Assembly: GCF_001429395.1 (NCBI RefSeq)
Contig: NZ_LMJT01000009.1
Location: 63,340-127,339, forward strand
From: Allobosea sp. Root381
GTDB lineage: Bacteria > Pseudomonadota > Alphaproteobacteria > Rhizobiales > Beijerinckiaceae
Direction: 5' to 3'
Length of the DNA stretch: 64,000 bases
The notes beneath the pieces are model-generated. The model did not search any database, was not told where the DNA came from, and worked only from the letters and a program-made list of their open reading frames with translations. How positions within the stretch are numbered: position 1 is the stretch's first letter; each line of letters opens with the position of its first letter. The translations under genes and the position numbers were made by a program. Positions 36,337 to 45,770 of this stretch are shown piece by piece.

Positions 36337-37151
36337 GCGCGTGCCTCCGGCCGGAACAGCGTGACCTCGATCCTTTCGAGCGCTTCGATGAACAGGACCG
36401 AGAAGGCGATGATGGAAAGAATCGCCGCGTACATCTTCGGATAATCGGCGACCGACTGGTTGTAGGAAATCACGTCGCCGATGCCTGTCGGCGTGATCAG
36501 CAGTTCGGCGAGGATGACGCCGATGAAGGCGGCCGCGCAGCCGAGCCGCAGGCCCGCGAAGATCATCGGGCTCGCCGCGGGCAGGATGACGAGGCGGATG
36601 CTCTGGCTGCGGCTGGCGAGGAAGGACCGGCCCATTTCCAGAAGCGATTTCGGCGTGTTGCGGACCGCGCCGAGTGTGTTCAGCACGATGACCGGCATCG
36701 CCATGATGCAGACCGTCATGATCTTGGCGGTGAGCCCAATGCCATAGGCGAAGGTCAGGATCGGGATCAGCGCGGCGAGCGGCGCGGCTTGCGCGATGAT
36801 GAAGACCGGCGCGATCAGCCATTCCGAGGGCTCGTGCAGGCCCATCAGCACCCCGAGGCCGACGCCGAGCAGGACCGAGACGGCCAGGCCGATGACGAGG
36901 GGATAAAGCGTGATCAGGAAGGCCTTGAAGAGCGACCCGTCCGCGATGATCGCCCCGAGGCCACCGAGCGTTTCGAGAAAGGTCGGGAAGGCCGGGCTCA
37001 AGGGAATCCGGCCGGCATATTCCCAGAGCGCGAACACCGCTGCGAAGGAGAGCAGGCGCAGGACGAGCGGGTGGATCAGCACATCGCGCCAGCGCCGGGC
37101 CGGAGCTTCGCGAAGGCGGGGCAGAGCCGTAGCAAGATCGGAAATCGGCAA
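36333..37151 (-). CDS. ABC transporter permease, SsuC/TauC type (first permease)
   Basis: Inner-membrane permease of 272 residues, about six hydrophobic segments, with the EAA-like loop LLEMGRSFLASRSQSIRLVILPAASPMIF. It is paralogous to the permease at 34750. It lies between the binding protein and the ATPase in transcription order. The gap upstream of it contains a 34-base perfect palindrome. Confidence 0.92.
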   Translation of the reverse strand: MPISDLATALPRLREAPARRWRDVLIHPLVLRLLSFAAVFALWEYAGRIPLSPAFPTFLETLGGLGAIIADGSLFKAFLITLYPLVIGLAVSVLLGVGLGVLMGLHEPSEWLIAPVFIIAQAAPLAALIPILTFAYGIGLTAKIMTVCIMAMPVIVLNTLGAVRNTPKSLLEMGRSFLASRSQSIRLVILPAASPMIFAGLRLGCAAAFIGVILAELLITPTGIGDVISYNQSVADYPKMYAAILSIIAFSVLFIEALERIEVTLFRPEARA

Positions 37152-37212
37152 GGGAGTTCACTCCGCTTGAGGCCAGAGCCTGGGTACGCAAAAATCCTGG
37201 GCGCATGCCGGG

Positions 37213-37246
37213 TCGCCAGCCGACCGGCATGCCGGTCGGCTGGCGA
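37213..37246. promoter_or_regulatory. 34-base perfect palindrome between binding-protein and permease genes
   Basis: The halves TCGCCAGCCGACCGGCA and TGCCGGTCGGCTGGCGA are exact reverse complements. In RNA this would fold into a very stable hairpin just after the binding-protein stop (37259) and before the permease start (37151). Such structures often protect the upstream message or reduce downstream transcription, so that more binding protein than permease is made. Confidence 0.75.
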
Positions 37247-37258
37247 GCGCGCTCGGCG

Positions 37259-38257
37259 CTAGCTGCCGAGCGCCTTGCGTGCCCGCTCGAGCGGCGCGAG
37301 ATACCAGAAATCCTCGACCTTCAGCTCCGCGACCGGCCCCTGCATCTGCCCGGCCTCGGTGTAGAACTCGAAATCGGCCTTCGCGATCTCGGCGCTGCCG
37401 CCGGCCGGCGCATAGACGCCTTCCTTGGTCGCCATGGTGTAGAACCTGGTGATGCCCTCGAGCACCTCCTTCGGCTGGTCGGCCATCAGCTTGCGCTTGA
37501 CGCGCTCTTGCTCGACGACCGCCGGGTTGGCGGCCATCTCCTGCCAGAGCCGCAGGAATTCGGTGACGATGACATCGACCTGCTTCTCGTTCTTCTGGAT
37601 CCATTCGATGTTCCCGAACAAGGTTTCGTCGGAGGCGGGCGCGGTGACGCCGGGCAGGACGTGGAAGCGGTCGCCCGCCTTCTCGAGCAGCAGGTTCTTG
37701 TTGGCGAGATCGACGACGGTCGCCTTGATCTGGCCCTTCATCATCCCGATGATCCGGTTCTCGGACCCCGGCACATAGCTGCGCTCGCCGAACTGGATGC
37801 CTTCGCGCTTGGCGATGATGTTGCCGATCGCCTCCGTTCCGGTCGCCCGGGCATGGAAAGTGATCGGCTGCCCGTTCATGTCCTTCCAGCTCTTGTAGGA
37901 TTTGTCGGCGACCGGGAAGAAGACCAGACGCGTGCCCTGGAAGAGCACGCGCAGCGGCGCCTTGCTCTTCTGGACGACGGCATAGGGCGTGCCGATGCCG
38001 AGATCCGCCTGGCCGTTGATCACGGCCTGGATGGCGAGGTCCTCCTTCGAGAAATGCGTCACCTGATAGTCGACGCCCTTCTCCTTGGCGCGTTCGAGCG
38101 CGATGACCATGGCGAGCGTTTCGGTCGACAGCACGTCGCCAAGCGCCACGCGGACCTTGCCTTGCGCCTGCGCGGCGACGCTCCCGAACATCATGGCGAC
38201 AGCGGCCGCAAAGGCGGCGGCGAGCACAATGGACAGCCTTCTTCCCAAGGGCTTCAT
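37259..38257 (-). CDS. ABC transporter substrate-binding protein, SsuA/TauA/NMT1 type
   Basis: Periplasmic binding protein of 332 residues. The ATG at 38257 is preceded by GGAGGAG and starts a signal peptide (MKPLGRRLSIVLAAAFAAAV, cleavage near AQAQ/G). The mature protein begins GKVRVALGDVLSTETLAMVI and contains INGQADLGIGTPYAVV, the usual NMT1/SsuA-like pattern. It heads the operon with two permeases, an ATPase and a FAH-family hydrolase. Substrate unknown; sulfonates, aromatic acids and pyrimidine precursors are all possible for this family. Confidence 0.93.
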   Translation of the reverse strand: MKPLGRRLSIVLAAAFAAAVAMMFGSVAAQAQGKVRVALGDVLSTETLAMVIALERAKEKGVDYQVTHFSKEDLAIQAVINGQADLGIGTPYAVVQKSKAPLRVLFQGTRLVFFPVADKSYKSWKDMNGQPITFHARATGTEAIGNIIAKREGIQFGERSYVPGSENRIIGMMKGQIKATVVDLANKNLLLEKAGDRFHVLPGVTAPASDETLFGNIEWIQKNEKQVDVIVTEFLRLWQEMAANPAVVEQERVKRKLMADQPKEVLEGITRFYTMATKEGVYAPAGGSAEIAKADFEFYTEAGQMQGPVAELKVEDFWYLAPLERARKALGS

Positions 38258-38306
38258 GGTTCGACTCCTCCCAGAGTTCTGTTTGCTTGTTTTTGTAATC
38301 TGGTCG

Positions 38307-38432
38307 CAACCAATTTTAGTTTGGTCAATGTCAATCTCAGCTTTGATCTTGTCAAGGCCGCTTCTGCCTTCGAAATTAGCCGAAATTCCAACGTCGATAT
38401 CGCATTGATTCAACCAATATTATAAATGGTTG
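38307..38432. promoter_or_regulatory. Two related CAACCA-type inverted repeats, candidate GntR operators
   Basis: In the divergent gap, GCAACCAATTTTAGTTTGGTC (from 38306) has ACCAA/TTGGT arms at 38309-38313 and 38321-38325. A second site has CAACCA (38411-38416) and TGGTTG (38427-38432) arms. Both sit in an AT-rich stretch next to the binding-protein and GntR genes, as expected for the operators of the adjacent regulator. Confidence 0.5.
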
Positions 38433-38486
38433 CGTCGGCCGGCGATCCGTGGAATGAAGGCGCCGTCAACTGCTGCAAGTCGCCAT

Positions 38487-39185
38487 ATGATGGATCAGAA
38501 AGTCGTCGCCACTACCGATGCCGCCTTCTCGGGGGTGCTGACGCAGCTCTACGGCTTCCTGGCCGCGGCACGGCTGCCCGATGACGGGCGCCTGCCGCCG
38601 GAGCGGGAACTCGCGGAACTGCTCGGCGTCAAACGCGCCGAACTACGCAAGGGGCTGGCCGTGCTCGAGCGCGAAGGCCAGGTCTGGCGTCATGTCGGCA
38701 AGGGCACCTTTGTCGGGCCCAAGCCACCGCAGCTGGTGGATATCTCGGACCTCGCGCAGCGCAGCAACCCGATCCAGGTGATGAAGGCGCGCATCGGTAT
38801 AGAGCCTGAGCTCGCCCGCCTGGCCGCGATCAATGCCACGGCGGCCGAAATCAGCACCCTAGCCGAGCTGAACGCGGCCTGCCGCGCCTCGACCACCTGG
38901 CGCGAATACGAGGCCTATGACGCGCGCTTTCACCATGAGATCGCCGAGGCCGCCCACAACCCGATCCTGCTTGCGCTGTTCGATACGCTGAACGCCGTGC
39001 GCCGCGCCGTCACCTGGGGGCGGCCCCGGCCGAGCCAGGGCAGCCCGCCTGCCGATCACCACAGTTTCGAAGACCATGCCCGCATCGTCGACGCCATAGC
39101 CCACCGTGAACCTGCCGGAGCAGCCGATGCGGTGCGCCGCCACCTTCAGAATGTCGAGGATAGGCTTATCGGGCGCTCCACCTAA
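38487..39185 (+). CDS. GntR/FadR-family transcriptional regulator
   Basis: DNA-binding regulator. From the ATG at 38487 it has 232 residues; starts at 38454 or a TTG at 38430 are possible. The winged helix lies in LPPERELAELLGVKRAELRKGLAVLEREGQV, and the C-terminal FCD domain has the metal-binding Asp/His pattern around ARFHHEIAEAAHN and HARIVDAIAHREP. It is divergent from the ABC binding-protein gene and most likely represses that operon in the absence of its acid ligand. Confidence 0.92.
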   Translation: MMDQKVVATTDAAFSGVLTQLYGFLAAARLPDDGRLPPERELAELLGVKRAELRKGLAVLEREGQVWRHVGKGTFVGPKPPQLVDISDLAQRSNPIQVMKARIGIEPELARLAAINATAAEISTLAELNAACRASTTWREYEAYDARFHHEIAEAAHNPILLALFDTLNAVRRAVTWGRPRPSQGSPPADHHSFEDHARIVDAIAHREPAGAADAVRRHLQNVEDRLIGRST

Positions 39186-39284
39186 GATCGCGAGTCGCGG
39201 CGCCGACTGCTGCGAGGAAGCTGAGGCGATCGATGAAGGGCGAGTGGTCTGACATCGCTCTCCCGCGTTGGCGGCCGATGGACT

Positions 39285-40289
39285 TCAGAATTGCCAGCCG
39301 GACGGCACCCAGGCGTAGTTCGGGCCGTTCCTGAGGAGATGGCCGATGCCTGGGAACGGGTAGTGGAAGCCCAGCACCGGGATCCTGTTGGTCGCTGCGC
39401 GGTCGAAGATCCGGCGGCGCGCGGCCAGGGCGGCCTCCTTGTCACGGTCGGGGCCGGGCAGCCACGGCCGGTCTATGTTGACGACCGGGTGATAGGCGAG
39501 ATCGGCGGTCAGCAGCAGCTGGTCGCTCCCCGAATGGACGAGGAAACTCACCATGCCGGGCGTATGGCCGGATGCGGCGATGGTCGTGAGGCCGGGCACG
39601 ATCTCCCTGCCGGCCTCGTAGAGCTCGACGCTTTCGGCCACGGGCTCGAGGCTGCGCTTGATGGAGGCGCCGAATCGCCGCCGGAATGCCTCGGGCACCG
39701 GCATGTAGGACAGATCGGGCTCGCCGCGCACGAAGAAGTCCCAGTCCGCCTTCGGCGCGAACACCGTCGCGCGTGGAAAGGCCTTGGCGCCGGCGGCGTC
39801 CCTGAGGTTGCCGACATGGTCCGGATGGGTATGCGACACGACGATGACGTCGATATCGCTCGCGTCGAGGCCGATCGCGGCCAGATTGGCGAAGACGCGC
39901 CCACCATGGGGGCCCATCGTCTGCCCGGCTCCCGCTTCCAGCAGAATCCGTCGCCCGCCTGTCTCGATCAGTAGGGTGTTCAGGTTTAGCGTCAGGTGGT
40001 CGGTCGGCAGGAAGGCGCGCCTCAGAACCTCCTCTAGCTCGACCTCCGGCGCGTCACCGGCGTAGATCCGCGGCGGCCCGCCGATGACGCCATCGCTCAG
40101 CACCGTCGCGACGATCTCGCCGACGCGAAAGCGGTAATGGCCGGCATTGCCGCTGCCTGTCTTTGGCGCCGGGGCCGGCACCTGTGTCTGCGCGAATGCG
40201 CTGCCGAAACCGCCATGTCCCAACAGAAGGCCGCCGCCCATGGTGGCCGCAAGCATGATCCTGCGGCGCGTCGCTGTCGGGAAAGCCAT
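39285..40289 (-). CDS. Exported metallo-beta-lactamase fold hydrolase
   Basis: Predicted periplasmic Zn hydrolase of 334 residues. The N-terminus carries a twin-Arg-like signal (TRRRIMLAATMGGGLLLG, cleavage near FAQ), then a domain with the metal motif VVSHTHPDHVG, the later ASGHTPGM His, LLTADLAYH with the bridging Asp and a final GFHYPF His. This is the layout of the lactonase/quinolinase-like MBL group. It has AAAGG upstream of the ATG at 40289 and is divergent from a LysR gene. The substrate is not known; lactonase is one candidate. Confidence 0.88.
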   Translation of the reverse strand: MAFPTATRRRIMLAATMGGGLLLGHGGFGSAFAQTQVPAPAPKTGSGNAGHYRFRVGEIVATVLSDGVIGGPPRIYAGDAPEVELEEVLRRAFLPTDHLTLNLNTLLIETGGRRILLEAGAGQTMGPHGGRVFANLAAIGLDASDIDVIVVSHTHPDHVGNLRDAAGAKAFPRATVFAPKADWDFFVRGEPDLSYMPVPEAFRRRFGASIKRSLEPVAESVELYEAGREIVPGLTTIAASGHTPGMVSFLVHSGSDQLLLTADLAYHPVVNIDRPWLPGPDRDKEAALAARRRIFDRAATNRIPVLGFHYPFPGIGHLLRNGPNYAWVPSGWQF

Positions 40290-40399
40290 GAGCAAGACCT
40301 TTCAAAAGACCGGTGCGGTCGGGTCGCAACACCATGACAGCGCGTCATCGCTCGGATAAGTCATTCAAAGGCGGACAACTTGATAAGCTGGACTTCGCA

Positions 40400-41308
40400 A
40401 TGAATGGACTGCGCCTCGACAGCCTCGACATCTTCGCCGCGATCGTGCGGTGCGGCGGCTTTCGCGCGGCCGCGATCGAGCGCGGCGTTTCGTCATCGGC
40501 GCTGAGCCAGAGCGTCGGCGCCCTGGAGGCGACGCTCGGAATCCGCCTGCTGAACAGGACGACGCGAAGCGTGGCGCCGACAGAGGCCGGAGCGCGCCTC
40601 CTGGAACGGCTTGCGCCCGCCTTGAAGGACATCAGGGCGGCGATCGCTGATCTCGACCAGCTGCGGCAGAAGCCGTCGGGCACGCTTCGGATCAACGCGC
40701 CGGGGCCAGCTGTCGATCACATCCTGTGCCCGCTGGCCTTCGACTTCATGCGCGTCTATCCGGAGGTCAGGGTCGATTTGGTCAGCGACGCCGCCATCAT
40801 CGACATCGTGGCGCAGGGGTTCGACGCCGGTGTCCGCTTCGGCCGGCAGATCGAGCAGGACATGATCGCGCTGCCGCTGGGCCCGCCGCTGCGCTATGCG
40901 ATCGTGGCCGCGCCGAGCTATCTGGCGTCGAGAGGTGAGCCCTCGACGCCCCAGGACCTGATCGACCATGATTGCATCCGGCGACGTTTTCCCGGCGGGA
41001 CGACGGTGTCATGGGAGTTCGAGAAGGACGGCGAGACGCTGGAGATCAAGCCTGGAGGCCGGCTGACGCTGAGCTCGGCCCATCAGGAGCTTCAGGCGGC
41101 CTTGGCGGGACAGGGCATCGCGCACGTCTTCGACAGCTATGCAAAGCCCCATTGCGACCGGGGACGCCTCGTCGAACTGCTTCGCGATTGGTCGCCGGAC
41201 CTGCCGAGCTGGTTTCTGTACTACCCCAACCGTCGCCATCCCAGCGCAGCCATGGCGGCATTCCTCGACCATGTCCGGCTCTTCGATTTTCGCGCGGAGC
41301 CGGGATGA
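40400..41308 (+). CDS. LysR-family transcriptional regulator
   Basis: Regulator of 302 residues from the ATG at 40400. The helix-turn-helix is LDSLDIFAAIVRCGGFRAAAIERGVSSSALSQSVGALE, beginning at residue 6, followed by IRLLNRTTRSVAPTEAG and an effector domain with GTLRINAP. It is divergent from the MBL-fold gene with a 110-base gap and presumably regulates it. A final stretch SWFLYYPNRRHPSAAMAAF is typical of the CrgA-like subgroup. Confidence 0.93.
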   Translation: MNGLRLDSLDIFAAIVRCGGFRAAAIERGVSSSALSQSVGALEATLGIRLLNRTTRSVAPTEAGARLLERLAPALKDIRAAIADLDQLRQKPSGTLRINAPGPAVDHILCPLAFDFMRVYPEVRVDLVSDAAIIDIVAQGFDAGVRFGRQIEQDMIALPLGPPLRYAIVAAPSYLASRGEPSTPQDLIDHDCIRRRFPGGTTVSWEFEKDGETLEIKPGGRLTLSSAHQELQAALAGQGIAHVFDSYAKPHCDRGRLVELLRDWSPDLPSWFLYYPNRRHPSAAMAAFLDHVRLFDFRAEPG

Positions 41309-41483
41309 ACCGCATTGCGGGGCCGATGCCATGACCGCGACGGCGGTGGAAGGTAGCCGCGACTGATCGGCTGAATCGCCTTATTCAGGCTACTGGCCGA
41401 CACCGTGCTTCGCCGAAGGACAGGCGCAGCTAACCTACGATATCGGCCTCCCTGTCGACGTTATTCGAAACGCGAAATGGGAC

Positions 41484-42989
41484 TCAGCTTTCCTCCGCGA
41501 GAGCCACCTTGCGGCTTCGCAAAATCGTGGGCGACAGCATCGCGAGCAGCATCACCGCGGTGACCCCCAGCAAGATGGCGCTGATCGGGCGCGACAGGAA
41601 GACCGCGAAATTGCCGTCCGAGAGCAGCATGGCGCGGCGGAAATTCTCCTCCAGTTGCGGCCCGAGCACGAGGCCGAGTAGCAGCGGTGCCGGCTCGACG
41701 CCGATCTTGATGAAGAAGTAGCCGATCCCCGCGCAACCCAGCATCAGCCAGACATTGAACAGGTTGTTGGCGATGCCATAGGTGCCGATGCAGCAGAACA
41801 GCACGATCGCCGGGAAGAGCAGGCGATAGGGGATCTTCAGCATCGAGACCCAGAGCCCGATCAGCGGCAGGTTGATCACCAGCAGCATCAGGTTGCCGAC
41901 CCACATCGAGGCGATCACGCCCCAGACCAGTTTCGGCTGTTCGGTCATGATCTGAGGTCCGGGCTGGATGCCCTGCATCATCAGCGCGCCGATCATCAGC
42001 GCCATCAGCGCGTTGGCGGGGATGCCCAGCGTCAGCAGGGGGATGAAGCTCGTCTGCGCGCCGGCATTGTTGGCGGCTTCCGGGCCGGCCACGCCCTCGA
42101 TCGCGCCCTTGCCGAAGCGGGAGGGATCCTTCGCCAGCTTCTTTTCCAGCGCGTAGGAGGAGAAGGGTGGCAGGGCGGCACCGCCGCCGGGCAGCACGCC
42201 CAGCACCGAGCCCAGCGCGGTGCCGCGCAGCACGGCCGGGAAGGCGGCGCGGAGATCGACCCGGCTGGGAATCAGATCGCGGACCTTCTGGCTGACGACG
42301 CGCCGTTCCGCCGGGCGCTCGAGATTGGCGATGATCTCTCCGAGCCCGAACAGGCCCATCGCGATGGGCACGAAATCGAGCCCGTCCGAAAGCTCGGGGA
42401 TGCCGAAGGTCATGCGCGCCGCGCCAGAGCTGACATCGATGCCGACGAGGCCGAGCAGCAGCCCAAGCAGCACCATCGCCAGCGACTTCGCGACCGACCC
42501 ATGCGCCAGCACGACGGCCGCGATCAGGCCGAGCACGAGCAGGCTGAAATACTCGACCGCGGTGAATTTGAGGGCGAGCACCGAGAGCGGCACGCTGAGC
42601 AGCGCGATCACGACGGTCGCCATCGTCCCGGCGAAGAAGGAGGCGATCGCGGCGATGGCGAGCGCGGTGCCGGCCTTGCCCTGCTTGGCCATCTCATGGC
42701 CGTCGAGACAGGTCACGACCGACGAGGTCTCTCCGGGCACATTGACCAGGATGGCGGTGGTCGAGCCGCCATATTGCGCGCCGTAGAAGATGCCGGCGAG
42801 CATGATCATCGCGCCCGGCGGCGACAGCCCGAAGGTGAAGGGCAGCAGCAGCGCCACCGTCGGGATCGGCCCGATGCCCGGCAGCACGCCGATGGCCGTG
42901 CCGATCAGCACCCCGAGCAGGCAGAGCCCGAGATTGTTGAGTTCGAGGGCCGTCGAGAGCCCCAGCAGCAGATTGTCGAACAGGTCCAT
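41484..42989 (-). CDS. tctA: Tripartite tricarboxylate transporter large permease TctA
   Basis: Inner-membrane subunit of a binding-protein-dependent secondary transporter, 501 residues with about 12 hydrophobic segments. The TctA signature [20 protein letters not shown] lies near residue 32, repeated in the second half as [17 protein letters not shown], and [22 protein letters not shown] is present. It follows tctB by 12 bases. The system imports carboxylates; nearby kdgD suggests a sugar diacid. Confidence 0.95.
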   Translation of the reverse strand: MDLFDNLLLGLSTALELNNLGLCLLGVLIGTAIGVLPGIGPIPTVALLLPFTFGLSPPGAMIMLAGIFYGAQYGGSTTAILVNVPGETSSVVTCLDGHEMAKQGKAGTALAIAAIASFFAGTMATVVIALLSVPLSVLALKFTAVEYFSLLVLGLIAAVVLAHGSVAKSLAMVLLGLLLGLVGIDVSSGAARMTFGIPELSDGLDFVPIAMGLFGLGEIIANLERPAERRVVSQKVRDLIPSRVDLRAAFPAVLRGTALGSVLGVLPGGGAALPPFSSYALEKKLAKDPSRFGKGAIEGVAGPEAANNAGAQTSFIPLLTLGIPANALMALMIGALMMQGIQPGPQIMTEQPKLVWGVIASMWVGNLMLLVINLPLIGLWVSMLKIPYRLLFPAIVLFCCIGTYGIANNLFNVWLMLGCAGIGYFFIKIGVEPAPLLLGLVLGPQLEENFRRAMLLSDGNFAVFLSRPISAILLGVTAVMLLAMLSPTILRSRKVALAEES

Positions 42990-43001
42990 GGCGGACAGCT
43001 T

Positions 43002-43481
43002 TCAGCGCGGCCAGACGGGCACCGGCAGAGCCAGGACCTTGATGAAGAGAAGGACGGCGGCGCCCGAGAGCAGCAGCGCGAACGGGACCGTTTCCCGCAG
43101 GCGCCCTTCACGGGTGGCGTAGCTGGCGAGAATGACGGTGACGACCGAGGCGATGGCGAGCCCCAGCTTTTCCGCGGTCAGCGCGAAGACGCCGACCGCG
43201 CCGAGCACCGCGAGCAGCGGGCGCAACTGCACCGGCTCGATCGGCAGCATCGCTTGCACCGGTCTCGCCCGCAGCAGGCCTGCGCGCCAGAAGCTGCGCG
43301 CGCAGAAGAACAGGCCGAAGGCGAGCAGCGCCAGCGAGACGACGCGCGGCATGTAGCCGGCCCCCATATCGGCGGCATGGCCGACATTGAGATTGCGGGT
43401 CGCGACCAGGGTGCCCGCCGCGACCGCGACGAGGAACAGGCCGAACAGCAGATCCCGCCAGTCGATCCGCGAACGGGTCAT
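43002..43481 (-). CDS. tctB: Tripartite tricarboxylate transporter small membrane subunit TctB
   Basis: Inner-membrane protein of 159 residues from the ATG at 43481, preceded by GGTGAG. It has four hydrophobic segments and the low-conservation TctB pattern, with an N-terminal DLLFGLFLVAVAAGTLVA helix and the GAGYMPRVVSLALL segment. It lies between tctC and tctA with short spacing, so all three are one operon. Confidence 0.9.
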   Translation of the reverse strand: MTRSRIDWRDLLFGLFLVAVAAGTLVATRNLNVGHAADMGAGYMPRVVSLALLAFGLFFCARSFWRAGLLRARPVQAMLPIEPVQLRPLLAVLGAVGVFALTAEKLGLAIASVVTVILASYATREGRLRETVPFALLLSGAAVLLFIKVLALPVPVWPR

Positions 43482-43493
43482 CGGGCGGCTCAC

Positions 43494-44489
43494 CTAGCTG
43501 CCCTTGATGCCGGCCTCGCGGATGATGCCACCCCAGCGCGTGGTGGCGTCCTGCAGCCAGGTCGAGAATTCGGCCGGCGTGCCGGGACGCACGACGCCAC
43601 CCTGCTCGGCGATCTTCGCCTTGATGTCGGGCGTCTCCAGAATCTTGGCGATTTCGGCATTGAGGCGCGTGATCATGGCGGGTGGCGTGCCGGCGCGGGT
43701 CAGGATGCCCTGCCAGGTGCCGGCGTCACCGCCGGGCAGTCCGGCCTCCTTGAAGGTCGGCAGCCCCGCGACGCGTTCCTCGCCGGTGACGGCCAAGCCG
43801 ACGAGTTGCTTGTTGGAGACGAAGGGCAGCGTCGCGGTCGAGCCGTTGATGATGACCCCGCTCTCGCCCGAGACGACCGCCCGGGAGGCGGCCGCACCGC
43901 CCTTGTAGGGCACGTTCTTCCACTGGATGCCGAGTTCCTTGGCCATCTGCACGGCCGTGATGTGGTTGGCCGCGCCGACGCCGGAGTTGGCGACGGCGAG
44001 CTTGTTGGGGTTGGCCTTGGCGTAGGCGATCAGCTCCTGCGCCGTCTTGGCCGGGACGGATTCATGCACGGCGAGCACATAGGGGCCGAACATCACCATC
44101 GACACCGGCGCGAGGTCCTTGGCCGGATCATAGGTCAGGTCCGAGAACAGGCTGGGCGCGGTCGCCAGCGAGCCGACATCCATCAGCAGCAGAGTGTGGC
44201 CATCCGCCGGCGCCTTGGCGACCGCATCGGCGCCGAGGTTGCCGGCCGCGCCCGGCTTGTTCTCGATCACCACGGGCTGGCCGATCGCGGCCGAGAGCTT
44301 GGGGCCGATCAAGCGGGCAAGGATGTCGGAGGTGCCGCCCGGCGCGAACGGCACGACGAGGCGCACGGGGCGCTCGAAATTCTGGGCCGTGGCCGGCTGG
44401 GCGGCGAGCGTGGCGCCGGCGAGCATCGCGAAGGCGAGGCCCTTCAGCGAACCTGCGGCAAGACGGAACGGGAAACGGGTTGGGCTCAT
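43494..44489 (-). CDS. tctC: Tripartite tricarboxylate transporter binding protein TctC
   Basis: Periplasmic binding protein of the Bug/TctC family, 331 residues from the ATG at 44489 with GGAGGA upstream. Signal peptide ends near ATAQ/N. Family motifs: RLVVPFAPGGTSDILAR, VVIENKPGAAGNLGADAV and a DVGSLATAPSLF segment around the ligand loop. It is first in the tctCBA operon. Ligands of Bug proteins are usually carboxylates or small amides; here unknown. Confidence 0.94.
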   Translation of the reverse strand: MSPTRFPFRLAAGSLKGLAFAMLAGATLAAQPATAQNFERPVRLVVPFAPGGTSDILARLIGPKLSAAIGQPVVIENKPGAAGNLGADAVAKAPADGHTLLLMDVGSLATAPSLFSDLTYDPAKDLAPVSMVMFGPYVLAVHESVPAKTAQELIAYAKANPNKLAVANSGVGAANHITAVQMAKELGIQWKNVPYKGGAAASRAVVSGESGVIINGSTATLPFVSNKQLVGLAVTGEERVAGLPTFKEAGLPGGDAGTWQGILTRAGTPPAMITRLNAEIAKILETPDIKAKIAEQGGVVRPGTPAEFSTWLQDATTRWGGIIREAGIKGS

Positions 44490-44726
44490 GCTGTGTCCTC
44501 CTGTGGGGTGCGGACCGGCCCGCTGGCCGAGGTCGCAGACAGTCTTGGAAGCTGCCTTGTCCATCGCAGGATAGGTCAGGCACGATGCGCCGGTGAGTTA
44601 GATTGGCAATGGAACCATACCTTTTTTGGATCACATGATAGCGCCAATGGACTTGCCCGGATCCCGCTCCCGCCTACTCTGACGGTCAGACGGCAAAAGC
44701 CGCGCCTTGATCCTGGGAGGGAAACG

Positions 44727-45719
44727 ATGAGCCGATCGATCACGCGCCGTGCGGCGCTCAGTCTTGCCGGTGGCGCGCTCGCCGCACCGCTGGTTTCGCG
44801 TGGTAGCTTCGCCCAGGCCTATCCGGTCAAGCCCGTGACGGTCATCGTTCCCTTCGGCGCCGGCGGTACGACCGATCTCGTCGGCCGCATCATCTGCGAG
44901 AAGCTGACGCAGAAAATGGGGAAGGCCTTCATCATCGAGAACCGCGCCGGGGCCGGCGGCAATACGGGGGTGGCCGCGCTCTCCCATGCCACGCCCGACG
45001 GCTATACCATCGGCATGACCACGCCCTCGACACACGGGATCAATCCCAACCTCTACAGGGAGAGGCTGCCCTTCAAGCCGTTCGAGGATTTCGAGTTCCT
45101 CTCGCTGGCCTCGTCACAGCCGAACTTTCTCTGCATCCACCCCTCGATCCCGGCGCAGAACGTCACCGAATTCATCGCCTATCTGAAGGCCAATCCGGGC
45201 AAGGAGAATTTTGGCTCGTCGGGCATCGGCACCTCGATCCACCTCTCCGGGGAGCTGTTCATGCAGCTCGCCGGCGTGAAGATGCAACACGTCACCTATC
45301 GCTCTTCGGGTGCGCTGGTGCAGGATCTGGTCGCGGGCAACGTCAAGGTCTCCTTTGACAACTTCACCTCGCCCTATCCGCACTACAAGGCCGGCACGCT
45401 GCGCGGGCTCGCGGTCACCTCGACGGAGCGGGCCAAGATCGCCCCGGAGATTCCGGCCCTGGCCGAAACGTTGCCGGGTTTCGACATCAGCTCGTGGAAC
45501 GGTTTCCTCGCACCCAGGGGGACGCCGAAGGAGATCTGCGACAGGCTCACCGGCGAGATGCAGGCCGTGTTGAAGGACCCGGCGGTGGTCGCGCGCTTCG
45601 AGGAACTCGGCGCCGCGGCGACGCCCTCCACCGGGGCGGAGGCGAAGGCGAAAGCGCAGAGCGAGATCGCCAAGTTCAAGAGCATCATCGACAAGGCCGG
45701 GATCACCATCCAGAACTGA
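44727..45719 (+). CDS. Second Bug/TctC-family binding protein
   Basis: Periplasmic binding protein of 330 residues, divergent from tctC with a 237-base gap. GGGAGG precedes the ATG. The N-terminus has a twin-Arg signal (SITRRAALSLAGGALAA, cleavage near FAQ/A), so it appears to be exported folded. The mature protein shows VTVIVPFGAGGTTDLVGR and IENRAGAGGNTGVAAL. It may feed the TctAB permease as an alternative receptor or work with a permease elsewhere. It is followed by a LysR gene and kdgD. Confidence 0.92.
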   Translation: MSRSITRRAALSLAGGALAAPLVSRGSFAQAYPVKPVTVIVPFGAGGTTDLVGRIICEKLTQKMGKAFIIENRAGAGGNTGVAALSHATPDGYTIGMTTPSTHGINPNLYRERLPFKPFEDFEFLSLASSQPNFLCIHPSIPAQNVTEFIAYLKANPGKENFGSSGIGTSIHLSGELFMQLAGVKMQHVTYRSSGALVQDLVAGNVKVSFDNFTSPYPHYKAGTLRGLAVTSTERAKIAPEIPALAETLPGFDISSWNGFLAPRGTPKEICDRLTGEMQAVLKDPAVVARFEELGAAATPSTGAEAKAKAQSEIAKFKSIIDKAGITIQN

Positions 45720-45770
45720 GGCCCTGCCTCGGCAGGATCGGAGCAAGGGCGGCGTGAGGGAAGGCCGGGG

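Noticed and set aside
42501-44726. Very long open frame continuous with the second TctC-like gene
   Set aside because: The part before 44727 runs antisense to tctA, tctB and tctC, has low-complexity Arg/His-rich translation, and only the part after the ATG at 44727 shows a real protein.
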